From positions 265,255 to 329,254 of the forward strand of contig MU863898.1 in NCBI GenBank assembly GCA_033296885.1: a stretch of DNA of 64,000 bases, written 5' to 3'. A program made the translations under genes and the position numbers. Below, piece by piece: positions 9,567 to 21,958 of the stretch. Numbering within the stretch: the stretch's first letter is position 1; every line of letters starts with the position of its first letter. The notes below the pieces were generated by a model. That model did not search any database. It was not told the origin of the DNA and worked only from the letters and a program-made list of their open reading frames with translations. Source of the DNA: Triangularia verruculosa. Taxonomy: Eukaryota > Ascomycota > Sordariomycetes > Sordariales > Podosporaceae.

Positions 9567-11944
9567 ATGGCCAGAAAGAAGTCTTCCTCCCAAGAGGACC
9601 TCGTCGAGGCTGAGAGTGACCTGGGCCACCAGAAATTGGTCAGGTCCCAGCAGCAGCTCATAATTTGCAGAAACAAGTGCGTCTTCCCCCACCGTCTTGT
9701 CTTGCCATCGCCTGCTGACTCGACGTCTTGTTCGCGCAAAAAAGACATTGGAGATATATCTCCTCTTTCCACGGCCCATGGCTCCAGCTACCTCCCGAGG
9801 TGATCGAGACTCTGGCCAACATCAACTACAACACCCCCCGACCGCGACCCATCGATCCCGCCGTTTTCTTCGACCTGGTCAAGATCAGACGACTTGTCGA
9901 CGAGGCGATCGACTTGGCTGTGCGCGCGGCGAGCGGTGTTGCGTCCTTGAACCAGCAGAGCATACCCGGTTTGCACCATGCAGCAGCCCTAGGCTTGGGC
10001 TTTGGTTTTCGACCAGGAAGCCAGGCGAAATTAAGCCCTGAAAGAAAACATCGGATGCGAAAAGATGCGACGCACAGGCTCTGCAAGGCATACCGGCTGG
10101 ACGAAATAGCATGTAGCGTCTCGACCATGCAAAGTGCTTCGGCACTGGAAGAGGTTGCCTCCCTGGTGTTGCAGCGGAACCCAGATGACAACGATGCCAA
10201 ATATGTGCATTTTTTCCACGAGAAGATTCCGAGTCGCCAGCTTGCCGAGTGCACCAGTCTCCAGCCGCTCGACGAAGCGATACAGGAGAACCCCTCAGAG
10301 CCAGAGCCCCTGAGAACGCGAGGCATTGTGCGCATATTTAAGGAGGACTACCAGGGGGCCGTTGTCGACTTTACAGAGTCTCTCAGGGTCCACCGCCTTC
10401 GTCGACCAGTCCATCGCTATCCCACCGATGGGGACCACACGGAACAGCAACTGGCTCAAGGGACGTCGCGAAGAACTGAGGACATTATTCTGAAGGAGGA
10501 CGAACACCCGAGCAGCTTGGAGAGCCAGCTCTTGTTCCAGCGTGCCGGTGTCTACTTGACCATGGCTTGCCAGCACGTGGCTGTCGCCTTTCCCAATGAC
10601 GGCCCCGAAGCGTCAGTCGTCTCATCTCCCGAGGTTCTGGAAGCGAGGCAACTCGTACGGCAGAATGCCAAAAGAGCGCTCCGTGATTACATGACCTACC
10701 TGTCGTATTTTGAGTACTCGCCCGATCTACCCTTGGACATAGCCGAGGACTTTGCCCGCAAGGTGAACTTTGTCGCTAATGGCGTCCGCGTTCCCCGTCA
10801 CAGCGCCAGATCTAGATCGCCTGTTGGCAACGAGGACAAAGCCACGCGGAAACCACACCGTACATACCTTCTCTCAGACCTTTTTGCTCCTTCGCCTCCA
10901 CCAGATCTGCCAGCATATCCCGTAACGGATCTGCTAGGGCCACGGATATCACCATCACCCGCCGTGTCCATTGCCACCACAGAAACACTGACATATCACC
11001 CCCTTCTGGCAGATGCTCTCCACGCCTTGTTGCTTTGCCACTGCCTAATACAGACTTCAGCCAAGGAACTCCTTCGACACGCCTACATGGTTGCACGTCT
11101 GGCCCGTCTCGCAGATGGCTACCCGGCCTTTCAAGCCAGCCGTTCCCCCGCCCGGGCCGACTGGGTAGAGGTCTTGCGAGCAGGTGGGAACTGGATCCAG
11201 CTAGCAGGAGCATGGGATGACCTCTGCGCGCCGGCACCTGTTCCCGTCTTCCACCCACAACAACCTCACAGCTCTTCATCCCAGCAGCAGCTGGGCGGCG
11301 CCGCTAGGCCCGCACTGCCATCGTGTGACAGCAACGGGAGTGCGTCATCAGCAAACGGGACTGAGGCCGGGCCTGTAACCCCACCAGTCTCGAAGGAACT
11401 GCCCGCCATCCCGTTTCCAGTTGCAGTTGAAACAGAAAAACAGCGAAAAGACCGGCTTCATCATCAGATAGTGCTTGACGCTCTGGGCGACGAGCGCGTT
11501 AGCGACGAATCGAGCTTTAGACAAGCGGTTCTGGCTAGACAACTCCGCGCCGAGCACGATTACCAGCTCGCCAACGCAGTTGCTTCCCTACGTGCGCAGA
11601 TCACCTCGGGGGCGCTCGCCAACAACGATGGCGGCGGCGGCGATGACGAGGACAGTTCCGTATCCAATGGCGATATCGACATTGATGGCCAGAAGGTAAC
11701 CAGCGATGGCAACGGTGGCGTTGTCGTCGCTCGTGTGAGCAATGGGGGGGAAGGGAAGAGACACGCTTTGGAGAAGGACTACCCCATTAGTAGCGATAGA
11801 GCTTTGGCGGTGGCCAGGTGGGTTTTGGACGCGCCGCCCAACGCGGGGATCATACCTGGCGATGGAAGGAAGAAGAAGAAGAAAGGGCCAGCGAGAAGAA
11901 GATCTGTTGCTGCGGCTGTCGCTGTCGGCGGCGCGGAAATCTGA
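9567..11944 (+). CDS. TPR-like protein of unknown function
   Basis: Two exons, 9567-9676 and 9745-11944, give 769 residues. The start ATG sits in CCACCATGG, a strong initiation context. The N terminus is conserved-looking (RNKHWRYISSFHGPWLQLPP across the splice). Residues of roughly 120-260 carry alternating helices with TPR-like spacing: a stretch ending EVASLVLQRNPDD, then PLRTRGIVRIFKEDYQGAVVD. This is the pattern of paired helices that bind partner proteins. The middle is proline-rich, residues of about 500-560 are low-complexity Ser/Gln/Pro, and the C terminus is a basic Lys/Arg run (KKKKKGPARRR) that could be a nuclear signal. No signal peptide or membrane helix. I do not know its pathway. 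Confidence 0.8.
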
Positions 11945-12370
11945 CAAGATCTGGGTGTGGCCAACAGAAAAGAAAACCTGGATCCGAAGCCTACATGCAA
12001 GCATAGAGGGGTGTAATAATACACATGTACTACTATATAACCCCGGATGTCTATAGCGAAGTGCCTTTTTCGAGCAGCCGAACTTATAATTGAATCGACG
12101 GGATTCGGCGGAGCAAAGTAAAAAAAAGATATCAATTCTATATTATATATACATTTCGCCAGGTACCTCATCGCATCCATAGAAGAATGTGGACCGAGAA
12201 AAAAAAAATGGACAGCCGGAAAACAGTAAAGGCAAAACGTTGTTAGGTATCCCGTTTTCACCTTTCTCTCAAAAAGATTATCCTTTTCCATATACGAGGC
12301 AAAATCTTTCGATAAAGGTTTGTCTATCCAACAAACATACAATACAAACGACAGGCAATAATATTCTGCT
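11945..12370. other. Convergent 3' intergenic DNA
   Basis: AT-rich stretch between the stop codons of the TPR-like gene and the convergent Zn2Cys6 gene. It has several A runs and TATATA elements that could serve 3'-end formation on both strands. No gene. Confidence 0.5.
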
Positions 12371-15300
12371 TCACCAGTTTCCAGCGCCGCCATGGCCCCC
12401 GCCACCGCCACTGGTGATGTTGCCGCTGGCAAGGTACGCCGAAATGTCGCTCATGCCATCCGCCTCGAGGATGTTGAGCAGCTGCGTCTGCTGCTCCTGC
12501 GTCAGGCTGTCGTGGCGCTCGTTGCCACCAAAGTATTGGTTCCCATAGCCTTCCCACGACAGCAGACCCGCCGACGTTGGGTTGTGCCATGGGTTTGCTG
12601 TCTCCATCGGTAAGCCGCCGTGAAACGGGCTATAGGGGTTGTGAGCGCTGGGCGGCGGTTGCTGAAGTTGTTGCTGATGCAGTTGCGAATGTGGTTGCAG
12701 CTGGTGTGGTGGCGGATGGTGGGATCGGGTTTGATGGGGGGGTTGTTGCTGTTGCTGTTGTTGTTGTTGATGATGCTGAGAGTGATTAGATTGGCGTATT
12801 GAGGGCGCTGCTGGCAGCGGAAACTGGGCCTGAGGGGAATGTCTGATATGCGGGCTGCCAAAGGTATAACTGTTTTGCTGCTGGCCCGGGCTCTCCCAGT
12901 AATTGGCCGAGTTGGTACCTGCGAATGTGTGTGGCTGGATGATGGGAGCAGGGGGGTTGCTCCAGTTGGTAACTGTGGTTGGTCTTTGCTGAGAATTAGA
13001 CCCTGGGATGGGAGGAATTGTGAAGGCTGGAATGTTGGATGGTGCTGCCATGGAGGAGGTTGATGGGCTCGGTTGCCCAAATGGCTGCCCAAAAGCATAT
13101 CCAAGTTCCTGATTCGTGAGCCCTGGGCTTGACTGGGGAGGCATCGGCAGTGGGCTTGCGTGATGGAGCGTTGGAGTTGGAGTTGGGCTCGGACCTCTAG
13201 GCGTGCCGACTAGTCGTGGGGAGAGGCTCATATGGGCAGACTTTGCCGATGGCGGCGGGAGTGATTCTGGAGGAGTTGGCAGCGAGCTCGCTGTGCCTGT
13301 TGGCATTGGCGGTGTGCCTGCCTTCCGCTCGGCCGCCGGAGTATGGTAGTGGGTAGACTCAGGGGCAAGTTCCGAGAGCCGACGCCCGTGTGCGTCTGTC
13401 ATGGAGCTCATGGGGTTCATGAAGATGGAGTTGGACCGGAACGCAGGCTGGTTCTGGAACGGCGATTGACCCGCAAATTGGGCGCCGGGATCGAAGCTGT
13501 ACGAGGACTCAATATTGTACCCAAATGGCGACTGGTTGCTAAAAAGCGATGTTGCTGAGTGAGGCTGCTGGCCTTGTTGAGAAGATTCCTCGGAATCAGG
13601 AGAGTTGGGGTCTGCTGTTAAGAATGGCGAGTTGAAGTGGCCATTGGTCACGTCAGGCATGGGAGATGACAGCTCAAATGTGACTTTGGTGTTGTAACTC
13701 TGCAGACATGCTTTTGACAAGACTTGGTAAAGATTGATAGCCTCTTCCACACCGGGCCACTTCGGGTGGAAGTTTGTAATGATGTTGATGCCATCTTGAA
13801 CAAGCTGCTCAACTTCCTCGCGACTATTTTGTGCTCGGACTTCGGCATATCCGATAGACCACAGCAGGGCATTGAGTGACGAGTTGATGGTCTGCAAGAA
13901 TACCCATGTTTGGTCAAACGCGCCTTGCTCCTGATCGAGCTCAGTGGAAGAGCATGTGATGATGGACTTGGCTGCTTCGAAACAGATCATGGCTGCCTTG
14001 GCTGTTGGCTTTAAGATCTGGGGCGAGGGTCGATAAAGGATGATCATTACGGCGTGATATCGATTCGTGAACCTATTTGGATGCTCTGTTAGCTGCTGAC
14101 ACATTGACATGGTGGCCACATCTACCCACCAAGGCCTGAACAGAGCAGGCTGTTCTGGGCATGCTTTGAACCAGTCCTTCAGCTTTTGATCCATTTGTTG
14201 AAACCAGGGATCTGCATCTGTTATCCGCGCTGGCCGTTCTTGCTCGTAGAGGACCCTGCGGATCTCGGCCTGCAACAGGCGCACCTTGCAATAGTGTATG
14301 GCGATGGCCTTCCGCTCACATAATCGACCTTGCTGTATGGTCTCGGGAGTGGCTTCCGGAGTTATAACATCGTCTTCCACTGCCTCAAAGAATTTGACGC
14401 TTATCATGTCGCCAGTCCTCGAAAATCCATTCGGGCGTCCTAGCATATGAGCAAGACCCAGTTCGGTCGTCAGTACAATCCAAACCAACCTCCTTTTCAG
14501 GTCCAAGCTCTGAGGATCTGTATCACCCATAGCCAGTGTGCTTTCATCCCCGAGGGCCCATTGCTGGCATATTTTGATGGCGAGCCCGACCACGTGATAG
14601 ATGGCTGTCCGGATTGGCATCAAAAGGGAGTACTGCACCATCAGGATTAAACACTGCAATGTCTTCAGATCCTTTGGCCTAACAACATGGTCGAAATGCT
14701 TCATGGCAGAGAGGTAATAAGTATCTGGCAGGCCAGCCCACCTGTCCACCTTTGCTAGACCGATAGCAATCATCATGTTGACAGCAAATAGTCGGTAGTG
14801 ATCTGTGTCACCATTAAAGACAGCCTCGATATCCTGGGAAAAGGCGGTCTCATGGAACACCGGAGTAAATACTTGTATTCTTTTCTTGAAGACTTGCCAG
14901 AGACCTTCTACCGTGGCCCGGTTGGGAATCTCTTTGGCGGGAATATCGGACGACAAGGGAAACTCGAGTGCCTTGGGGCCAGACGGCCCGCTGAAGCTTC
15001 CCATGACAACGCTCTGCATGCGGTCCCTCTGGTTCGTCCTCCTTGAGCGTAGTTCGGGAATCAGCGAGGAAATGCGCAGGGAATCCGTGTAGCGCTTGGC
15101 CTCCCCCATGAGGATGCGTGTCATTGCAATGCCGCTGCTCGGTCCCAGATAGCGTGGAGACTCGACCGATCTCTCGTTCAGATGAACCAGTCCGCCTGGT
15201 GTTACCATGTCGTCGTCGTCATTTGGATCTTCTCCCGTAAGCTGCTCGAGCTCGCTTTCGAGGCGCTGGACTTTCCGTTGCAGCTCGACGACGTAGGTCC

Positions 15301-15688
15301 GGTTCATCTTGCGGTTCTTGGTGGTATCGAAGTATTCGCATGTCTGGCCGGCGCGGTCGCAAGGGGTGCATCGTGGGAGGGCCGGGTCGCATTTTGTCTT
15401 CCTCTGTGTTGGCGGACAAGAAGGGTCAGCTCAGGTGGCACTCAGACAAAGCGCCTCTGCTACATTGCATCGCAAGGATCCCTGGGGTGGCCACCGTACC
15501 TGTCTGCACCTGCAACACGCTGTCAAGGTATGTACCGTGCCTTGGTGTTGGGGCGGCGCATTGGCCAGTCTCTCTCCGAAATGGGGGACTCTCGAGGGCG
15601 GATGGCGTGGATAGGTGAACTGGCCTGGCTGCACCGGCCGAGGAGCGTACGCACCAATGGTCTGGCGGAGGAGGGTGGCAGCGTCCAT
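12371..15688 (-). CDS. Zn2Cys6 transcription factor, GAL4/CLR-1-like binding domain
   Basis: Fungal DNA-binding regulator. Two exons, 15688-15500 and 15403-12371, give 1073 residues. The intron splits the zinc cluster; after splicing the six cysteines are 58, 61, 68, 75, 78 and 85 (C-x2-C-x6-C-x6-C-x2-C-x6-C). The linker CEYFD...MNRTYVVELQ leads into a leucine-rich dimerisation helix with acidic end (residues of about 105-125). A fungal_trans-type middle domain spans roughly 250-600. The long C-terminal half is Pro/Ser/Gln-rich with a polyglutamine run, typical of activation regions, and ends in Gly-rich sequence. The CEYFD-x-K-x-RTYV layout is that of the GAL4/PUT3/CLR-1 group, but I cannot say which. 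The start at 15688 was chosen for its GACATGG context; an in-frame ATG further upstream at 15823 would add 45 residues. Confidence 0.87.
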
Positions 15689-17189
15689 GTCTATTTGTCT
15701 ATCGGACTCGCGATGTTGCGGCTTGTGTAGGTGGTGACGGGATGGGGACGACCCGACGAGAATGCGACAAGCAGTGGAGTGTTGCGCTGGGTACCCTTCT
15801 CCCTTGGGCGACCGAGGTGCCAAGTGCCTGTCGAGGTCTGTCGATGTTTCTATGGCAGCTCAGACGGGAGGAAGAATTCGATTGCCTTGAAACAGCTCGG
15901 ACATGGTCGACAGGCGTTGACACCGTGACACCCACTCGTGGGAAGTTCAACGTTGAAAGCGGGTTCGAGCTGTCAGAGCGAGGTCGCCCTGCCTTCCTTT
16001 GCCTCGAGGCCGGGCATCTTCTGGACAGGGCAGCTCCCGATTCCGATTCGCTGGCGCATGCCACCCCCTGTCTACCTTGGCCCAGGTCGCCCAGCCCTGG
16101 GCTGGGAAGGAATTCCATTTGTCTAGCACCCAGTTCACCTAGGCCTGTGGCTAACAAATATAGGTAATATCATGATCATCTCAAGCTATACTAGCCATGC
16201 CTTCTCCCGTGAATCTGCGCTATCCAGTCTGTCCCGGCTGCCATCAAAATCGCCTACCTACGGCCTTGCTGCCCAGCTGGACGGGATTGTGGACTCGAGG
16301 CGGTTGCCGGCACTGACTGGCAGGGGTTCAGGGGTCCTTGACAGAGGGAAAGGTGGGGTTCTCTCAAGCAGTCTACCCCGCTATCGTAGCACCACCGCAG
16401 CACCAGCACCCGCCCACTGCCCTGCTGCTGTCATTCATCTCAGTTCTAAGGTGGTCTGAATGTTGGTCCCCCACCAGACCTCTAGCAGCCGTCGAGACGT
16501 TCTGGAAGCCTTGTTGTGGCCTTCCGTCCGCGGGGTTTGACCTGGCCACGGACTTGGGCGCTTGGGCTTGCAGAGCTTGGTGACGCGATGTGGGGTAAGG
16601 GATAGGTACTTGGCGACAGCCCGGTTCCTTTCAAGCCCCGCCAAGATGGTTCAGCCCTTGGTGCCTTCAGTTGACAGTTGACAGCCGCCATCCGATATTG
16701 TGGCTGAACCGCGCCTCACCTCCCCTTCTCCCATGGCTTGCTCCCCACCCGCGCCACAATTGGGGACCAGCTGGAATTTGGAAACATGCCTGTAGTCTCT
16801 GGCCCTGTGTCTGAAACAGCTACCTTAAGCTAACCCTTCCCGTATTGGTTCTTGTATCTGCCAAAGTTCATACGGCTCCGGATCTCACCCAGCAGCTTGA
16901 AGGAGGGTTGTTACCTAGGTAGCCGCCTTCGCATCCCGTCTCCAATTGGCACCCCACTTCCCGCCTTCTCATCAGCTCCCGCTGCCCTGTCCCGCATCAA
17001 AGACAACCAGTCACCCATCGGCTTCACTCTTGATACTGGATACGCGCTTTCCATGAGGAGTCACTCTCGCCTACCACACCAACGACAATCAACAACATAA
17101 ACACCGACACTCTCACTGCCAGACAACCTTTCCGCGCGGTGCGCCGTCCCGTCGCCAGGGAGCACACCCTGAGCTCCACTCGCCCCACC
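15689..17189. other. Shared promoter region of two divergent transcription-factor genes
   Basis: 1.5 kb with no gene. The long open frames on both strands follow GC content and have no motifs. A CCTAGGTAG-type motif occurs at 16913-16922. Both flanking genes need long 5' leaders or promoters from here. Confidence 0.5.
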
Positions 17190-19378
17190 ATGCGTACCCG
17201 TTCCAGCTTCTCTCACAAACCTCACCTTCGCGTATCCCGGCCTGTATCTGCCTGTTCGAGATGTGAGAAACTCCTTTCATACTGGTAATGAAGATCCATG
17301 TTGACAGTCTTGTGCCACAACAGGTCGGGTAGCCAAAGTCAAGGTGACTAACCCGTATTGCCCTCTTCACCCCCAAGTCACAGCCCCTGACTGACCCCTG
17401 AACCAGTGCGATGGCAAGTTGCCAGCTTGCACCGCCTGTGAAAAGGCCGGCCGCGACAATGAATGCTCAGCTGCCAGTGACCAACAGTTTGCCCGTGGCA
17501 AGGAGAGGAGCTGGGTTGCGGCCCTGGAGGCTAGACTGGAGAAGCTTGATCGAAGACTCAACCATGCTCGGTCAAGGAAGGCGTCTGTAGCGTTTCATGA
17601 ACCCGACGAGAACACCATATCAACCCAGCATAGTGAACGGCGAGATTCTCTGACCGACATCACTGCCGCCATCCATCGCAAAGCTGCGCGAACTCGTGAA
17701 AAAGCAGACTTTAATACGCTGGTATCCGATTTTGGGCTGCTGACCGTCAACGCTACTACGCCCGGCTTTGACACTAGAGAGGCCGTGAATCCCATGAGTT
17801 TTGCCCGCCTAGTTCTGGCCGCCGCACAGCACGAAGCATTGCCCGACCCGGACACCGACGAGCTTCCCGATAAGCCAGAGGTCGAGGCCACCTTTAAGTT
17901 CTACGAAGAGAACATCTTACCCCTCTACCCATTGTTTCCAGCAGCAGATTTATACGTCCTGGTTGACAAAGTATACGAAACAGATCTAGGCTTCCTAGGG
18001 GGCTTGCTAAGGTCATCGGAATGGTGGCTTTTCTGGATGATCCTGGCCATCGCCTCCGCCGCTCAGAGCAAGTCTATGCATGATCGAAAGCACTACGACG
18101 CCCTCCAATATGTCGCTCGCGCCCTACCTTACGCTGACCGCGCCTTTGTTCCCGGATACACAACTCAAATCCAATCCCTCGTACTGCTGACGCAATATTC
18201 GATGCTTGACCCTGCCCACTTTGACAGTTGGCACCTGATCGGCTTTGCCTGTCGAGCTAGTATCGACATCGGCTTCCACAAAGACCACACCTTCACACAG
18301 CAGTCGAGCAAGGACATGATAGATGCGCGCCGGCGTACCTTTTATTGCGTGTATGCTCTGGATAGGTTTGTTTTCTCGCCCCTGAGCCCATGATTACTGT
18401 CACCCTTCTAACACCCGCCACAGAGCCATAAGCATGGTCCATGCTCGGGCTTTCTCCTTCAAAGATGATGATGCATCCGTTCAGCTACCGAGTCCGTCCA
18501 TCGCCAACAGCTCCGAGCAATCACCAAGACAGCCAGACGCCTCTCTTCCTTTATTTGAACTTCGAAGATTGCAGTCAGAGTGGTATCAAACCTTGGTCCA
18601 AACCGATCCGAATGACCCACTCCGGGATCCAATCCAGTACGTTTGGCAAAAGTATCACGAAACGCAAAAGTGGTCAAAGGAGCTTCCAGTCGACCTTCCG
18701 GCAACAATTCGCACCATGTTTGACTTGGAAATGGATTACAGCTGTGTTTATCTGATCGTACCGAGCCCGCGCGGGCCTAAACTCACCGACTACGGGCGCC
18801 TGCTCATTTTTGAACACACCATACGATACCTCTACAGAATATTCGAAGTTGCCAAGGACCCAGCGAATGCCGGCTTCTACACTTATCACGATGCCCTCAA
18901 AGTATTCTTCATGGGTTCGCAGCTGGTCACGGTGCTGCGGGACCCTGGTGATACCGACTTGTGGAAATCACTAGGTGCCATCCAGGAGCCGCCACGACAG
19001 CCTTCGCTCCCTGAACGTTTGGATAAGAGCAATAGTGGCGGAAACATCGCCCGGAGTCTCTTGTGCTTGGAGAAGGTCAATGAGACGCTGAAGGAGTATG
19101 GTCAGAGATGGGAGCAAGTCAGAACACTTGCGGATCATTTTGACAGGACAACAACCGACCTCAAAATGTATCTACAGACAACGAGGAGCGAGGTTGTGCA
19201 GAGCGTCATACTTGGTGCACAAAAAGACCCGCGCCGTCCACTGCCCGAGTCGCGCTCTCCATCAAATCCTCCCACACTTGCTTATCAGCCGTTGCAACAC
19301 TCGCCGCAACAAGCAAACCAAGGAGCCACATGGGCGAATCCCTCGAGGTTTCAAGGAAACCACAATGGGCCATTCTGA
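17190..19378 (+). CDS. Zn2Cys6 transcription factor with fungal_trans domain
   Basis: Four exons, 17190-17262, 17324-17343, 17407-18365 and 18424-19378, give 668 residues. Exon 2 is only 20 bases. The zinc cluster is assembled from three exons: Cys22, 25, 32, 39, 42 and 51 (ACSRCRVAKVKCDGKLPAC..). The FARGKERSWVAALE segment after the cluster leads into a short coiled coil. The middle domain (about 160-480) has the usual fungal_trans features, such as HDRKHYDALQY, LVLLTQYSML and SWHLIGFACRASIDIGFHKD. The C terminus is Pro/Gln-rich. No signal peptide. Target genes are unknown; the nearest downstream gene on the same strand is an O-methyltransferase 1 kb away, which could be a target but nothing in the sequence shows it. 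Confidence 0.88.
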
Positions 19379-20422
19379 TCAGTTAATTGGCAGCTGGGTG
19401 CTACAGGGTGGGAATTTGAGCGATTTGACCAGGAATGGGCAAAGTCTGAGCGATGTACTGAGTATCTTGAGGGATTTCTAGCATAGGAATAGTTTAATGC
19501 ATATACCCTTTTGGCGACCTCCCATGGATTTTCGTTATGTCGGCACGCGCAGTAAGGCTTTGCATCTTGCCCACAGTCCGACATTTCGACATCACTTCAA
19601 TCACCGGCAGCAGACGGGGGTCCTGGCAACGCCTCGCCTGCGCCCGGCCCTTCCACAGGCTTCACAGAGGTCGGCTTGCTTGGCCATTATATTCGGGAAC
19701 GAAGGCTAGCTGCATTTTTCAACCGGGTGACAGCTTCAGAAGGGTCCTTGCCGCCGAGTTCGGCATTTCCTCAATCATGGCCAAACCCCTTGTTACAAGA
19801 TACAAGCGTGTTTGCGCGCGTAAGCTCGACTGCAGCAACAGAGATGAAGAAGGGGTCGGTGATGGGCATGTGTCGGTTCCCGGAGTTTTACCTGTTTGAG
19901 CGAAGAAAAGCGGCAACGGCAACGGCAGACCTCGCGACAGGGCGGCCTTCGTCGGGATATGAGGATGGCCGTGTGTCCGACCCGCGTATTCGGTCCCGGA
20001 GGCACACGAATAGGGGTGAACGATGGCCGTGCTTCTGGCAGTCATCACGGCGAGCTGCAGCCAGGATTAGATCACCATGCTTTCCATCCCTTCTGCGGCC
20101 TATATTTATCATTGTATCCAACGATGACCGTTGTGTTTCAGGAAGTTGACCATGTGCTCAGTCTTCGCCCAGATCTTGTGCGACCACATGCTTGTCCGTT
20201 GTTGCTGCTTTTTCGGAATCATTGGAAGCTTGCCGACTTTGTGTTGAGAATATTGCGAGGGGCCGATTGCTTGCGAACCGTATAAAGGCTGCCATCGTCT
20301 GGATCCCACGGAAGACAAGCCAACTTAAGAAGCGAAGCCCCGTTCAATACGGCCGAGATATTCACCCTGGATATCTCTTGAAAAACGCAGTCTTATCAAC
20401 CGTCACGCGTTCTTTGATCAGG
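19379..20422. other. Intergenic DNA and methyltransferase promoter
   Basis: No gene recognised. The string GTATAAAGG at about 20280-20288 is a plausible TATA box roughly 140 bases upstream of the methyltransferase start. Confidence 0.5.
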
Positions 20423-21958
20423 ATGACAATGGCCCAGACAGAAACACTCCTTCTCGATGTGCTGGCGACTGAGAAGAATGCTACAGAACCAGTCCCAGTT
20501 CATATCTCTCTATGTGGAACGGGCGCACTGGGTGCTTCTAACAGATGCGCATCTCCCAACGGCGTTGCGGCTGTAGCCGGACAACTAACCTCAAATCTAC
20601 ATGAACTGAGCGGCTCCAAGGCTGCTGGAGACCACTCTCGTCTGCAGAGCCTAGCCGAGGAGATCACCGCCAACATAAACGGGGCCACCACCGGCAACGA
20701 ACCAGCCCGCCTCAACATAGCCACAGCCGCTACCGAACTTGCAACTGCTGTCAGGCCTCCCTCAGATACGATCATGTCTCTCTTTGCCAACATGTCCATC
20801 GTGTCGGCCATCCGAGTGTTCCAGCACTGGGGGGTGTTTGATCTCATACCTTCAGAGCCCGCCAGTAGCATCACCTGCGGTGAGATCGCCAGGAGAATAG
20901 GGGCTGAGGAGGGAATTGTTTGTATGCTTTCCTGTCGCCAGTCGGCTATACTTTAGCTAATCTAGTGTCCAATAGATAGGATATCAGCCATGCTCACATC
21001 GTCTCACATCTTGTTGACTGCTTCCCCCGGCGAGCTGGCCCACTCACCAGCTTCCCTGCTGTTGCGCTCGTCGGAACCGATGGCGGCGATGTTTGACTTG
21101 ATGTATACGAACATTGTGCAGGTTTCTGATATTTTGCCTGGGTATTTTGACAGCTACGGGAGGAAAGAACCGGTGGGGCCGAGTCATGTTCCTTCAACGG
21201 TTTTGACTGGTGAGCCGGAACTGGAGTACTTTAAGAGTATATCCCGGAACGAGGAGAGAATGAGGAATTTTACCAAGGCTATGAAGGTTACATCAGGGAG
21301 GGTGCCGGTTACTGGGATCTATCCTCTGGATCGTGTGCTACTCAGCGGGGAAAATGGAAGGATGGCATGGGTCGATGTTGGGGGAGGAGCAGGGCATGTG
21401 CTGAGGAGATTCAGGGAGGAGTACACAGTCCTGAGGCGAAGTAGATGTGCAGTGGTTGATTTGAAGTGCGTTGTCGAAGAGGGGAGTGTTGTTGCGGCAA
21501 GGGATGAGGTGATGGAAGAGGTGCAGTGGATAAAAGGGGATTTCATGAAGGAAGTTCCTGTCAAAGGTGTGTCCTTTCTCTCTACTGGTTGTTATGCTCT
21601 CGCAGGCTGATTTGGAGACAACATAGGGGCAAGGTTTTACTACCTCCGTCACATCTTACGGGACTACTCCGACGCGGTAGCCACTCTGATTTTGCGAAAT
21701 GTAGCACAGGCCATGAGCCATGACAGCAGGGTGTTGATCTCGGAGCAGATAAATCCTGCTGGCGGTGACGAAACCGGAAGACCGATGCCGCTTTACGCTG
21801 CATTCAAAGATTACTCCATGCTTGCTATCGGTGGGAAAGAAAGGTGCCTAGATCAGTTTGTGAGGATTGGAGCAGCAGCTGGGCTGAAATTTGAGGCAGT
21901 CTATCATGATAGCAAAGGGACTAGGCATGGGGTTGTGGAGTTTGTTTTGGGGAGTTGA
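20423..21958 (+). CDS. Class I SAM-dependent O-methyltransferase (family 2)
   Basis: Three exons, 20423-20921, 20976-21566 and 21627-21958, give 473 residues. Fungal O-methyltransferases of this type methylate hydroxyls of small aromatic or polyketide products using S-adenosylmethionine. An N-terminal helical, dimerisation-like part contains FANMSIVSAIRVFQHWGVFD. The winged-helix region crosses the first splice (EEGIVYRISAMLTSSHILL). SAM motif I is VDVGGGAGH (from residue 299). Later elements are IKGDF, FYYLRHILRDYSDAVATLIL and the C-terminal LISEQINPAGG. The first 80 residues are a non-conserved leader. A second ATG two codons on (20429) is an equally good start. No synthase gene lies nearby, so the substrate cannot be guessed. 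Confidence 0.88.

Noticed and set aside
11779..12432. 217-codon minus-strand frame between the TPR-like and Zn2Cys6 genes
   Set aside because: Overlaps the 3' ends of both well-supported genes and shows no coding character.
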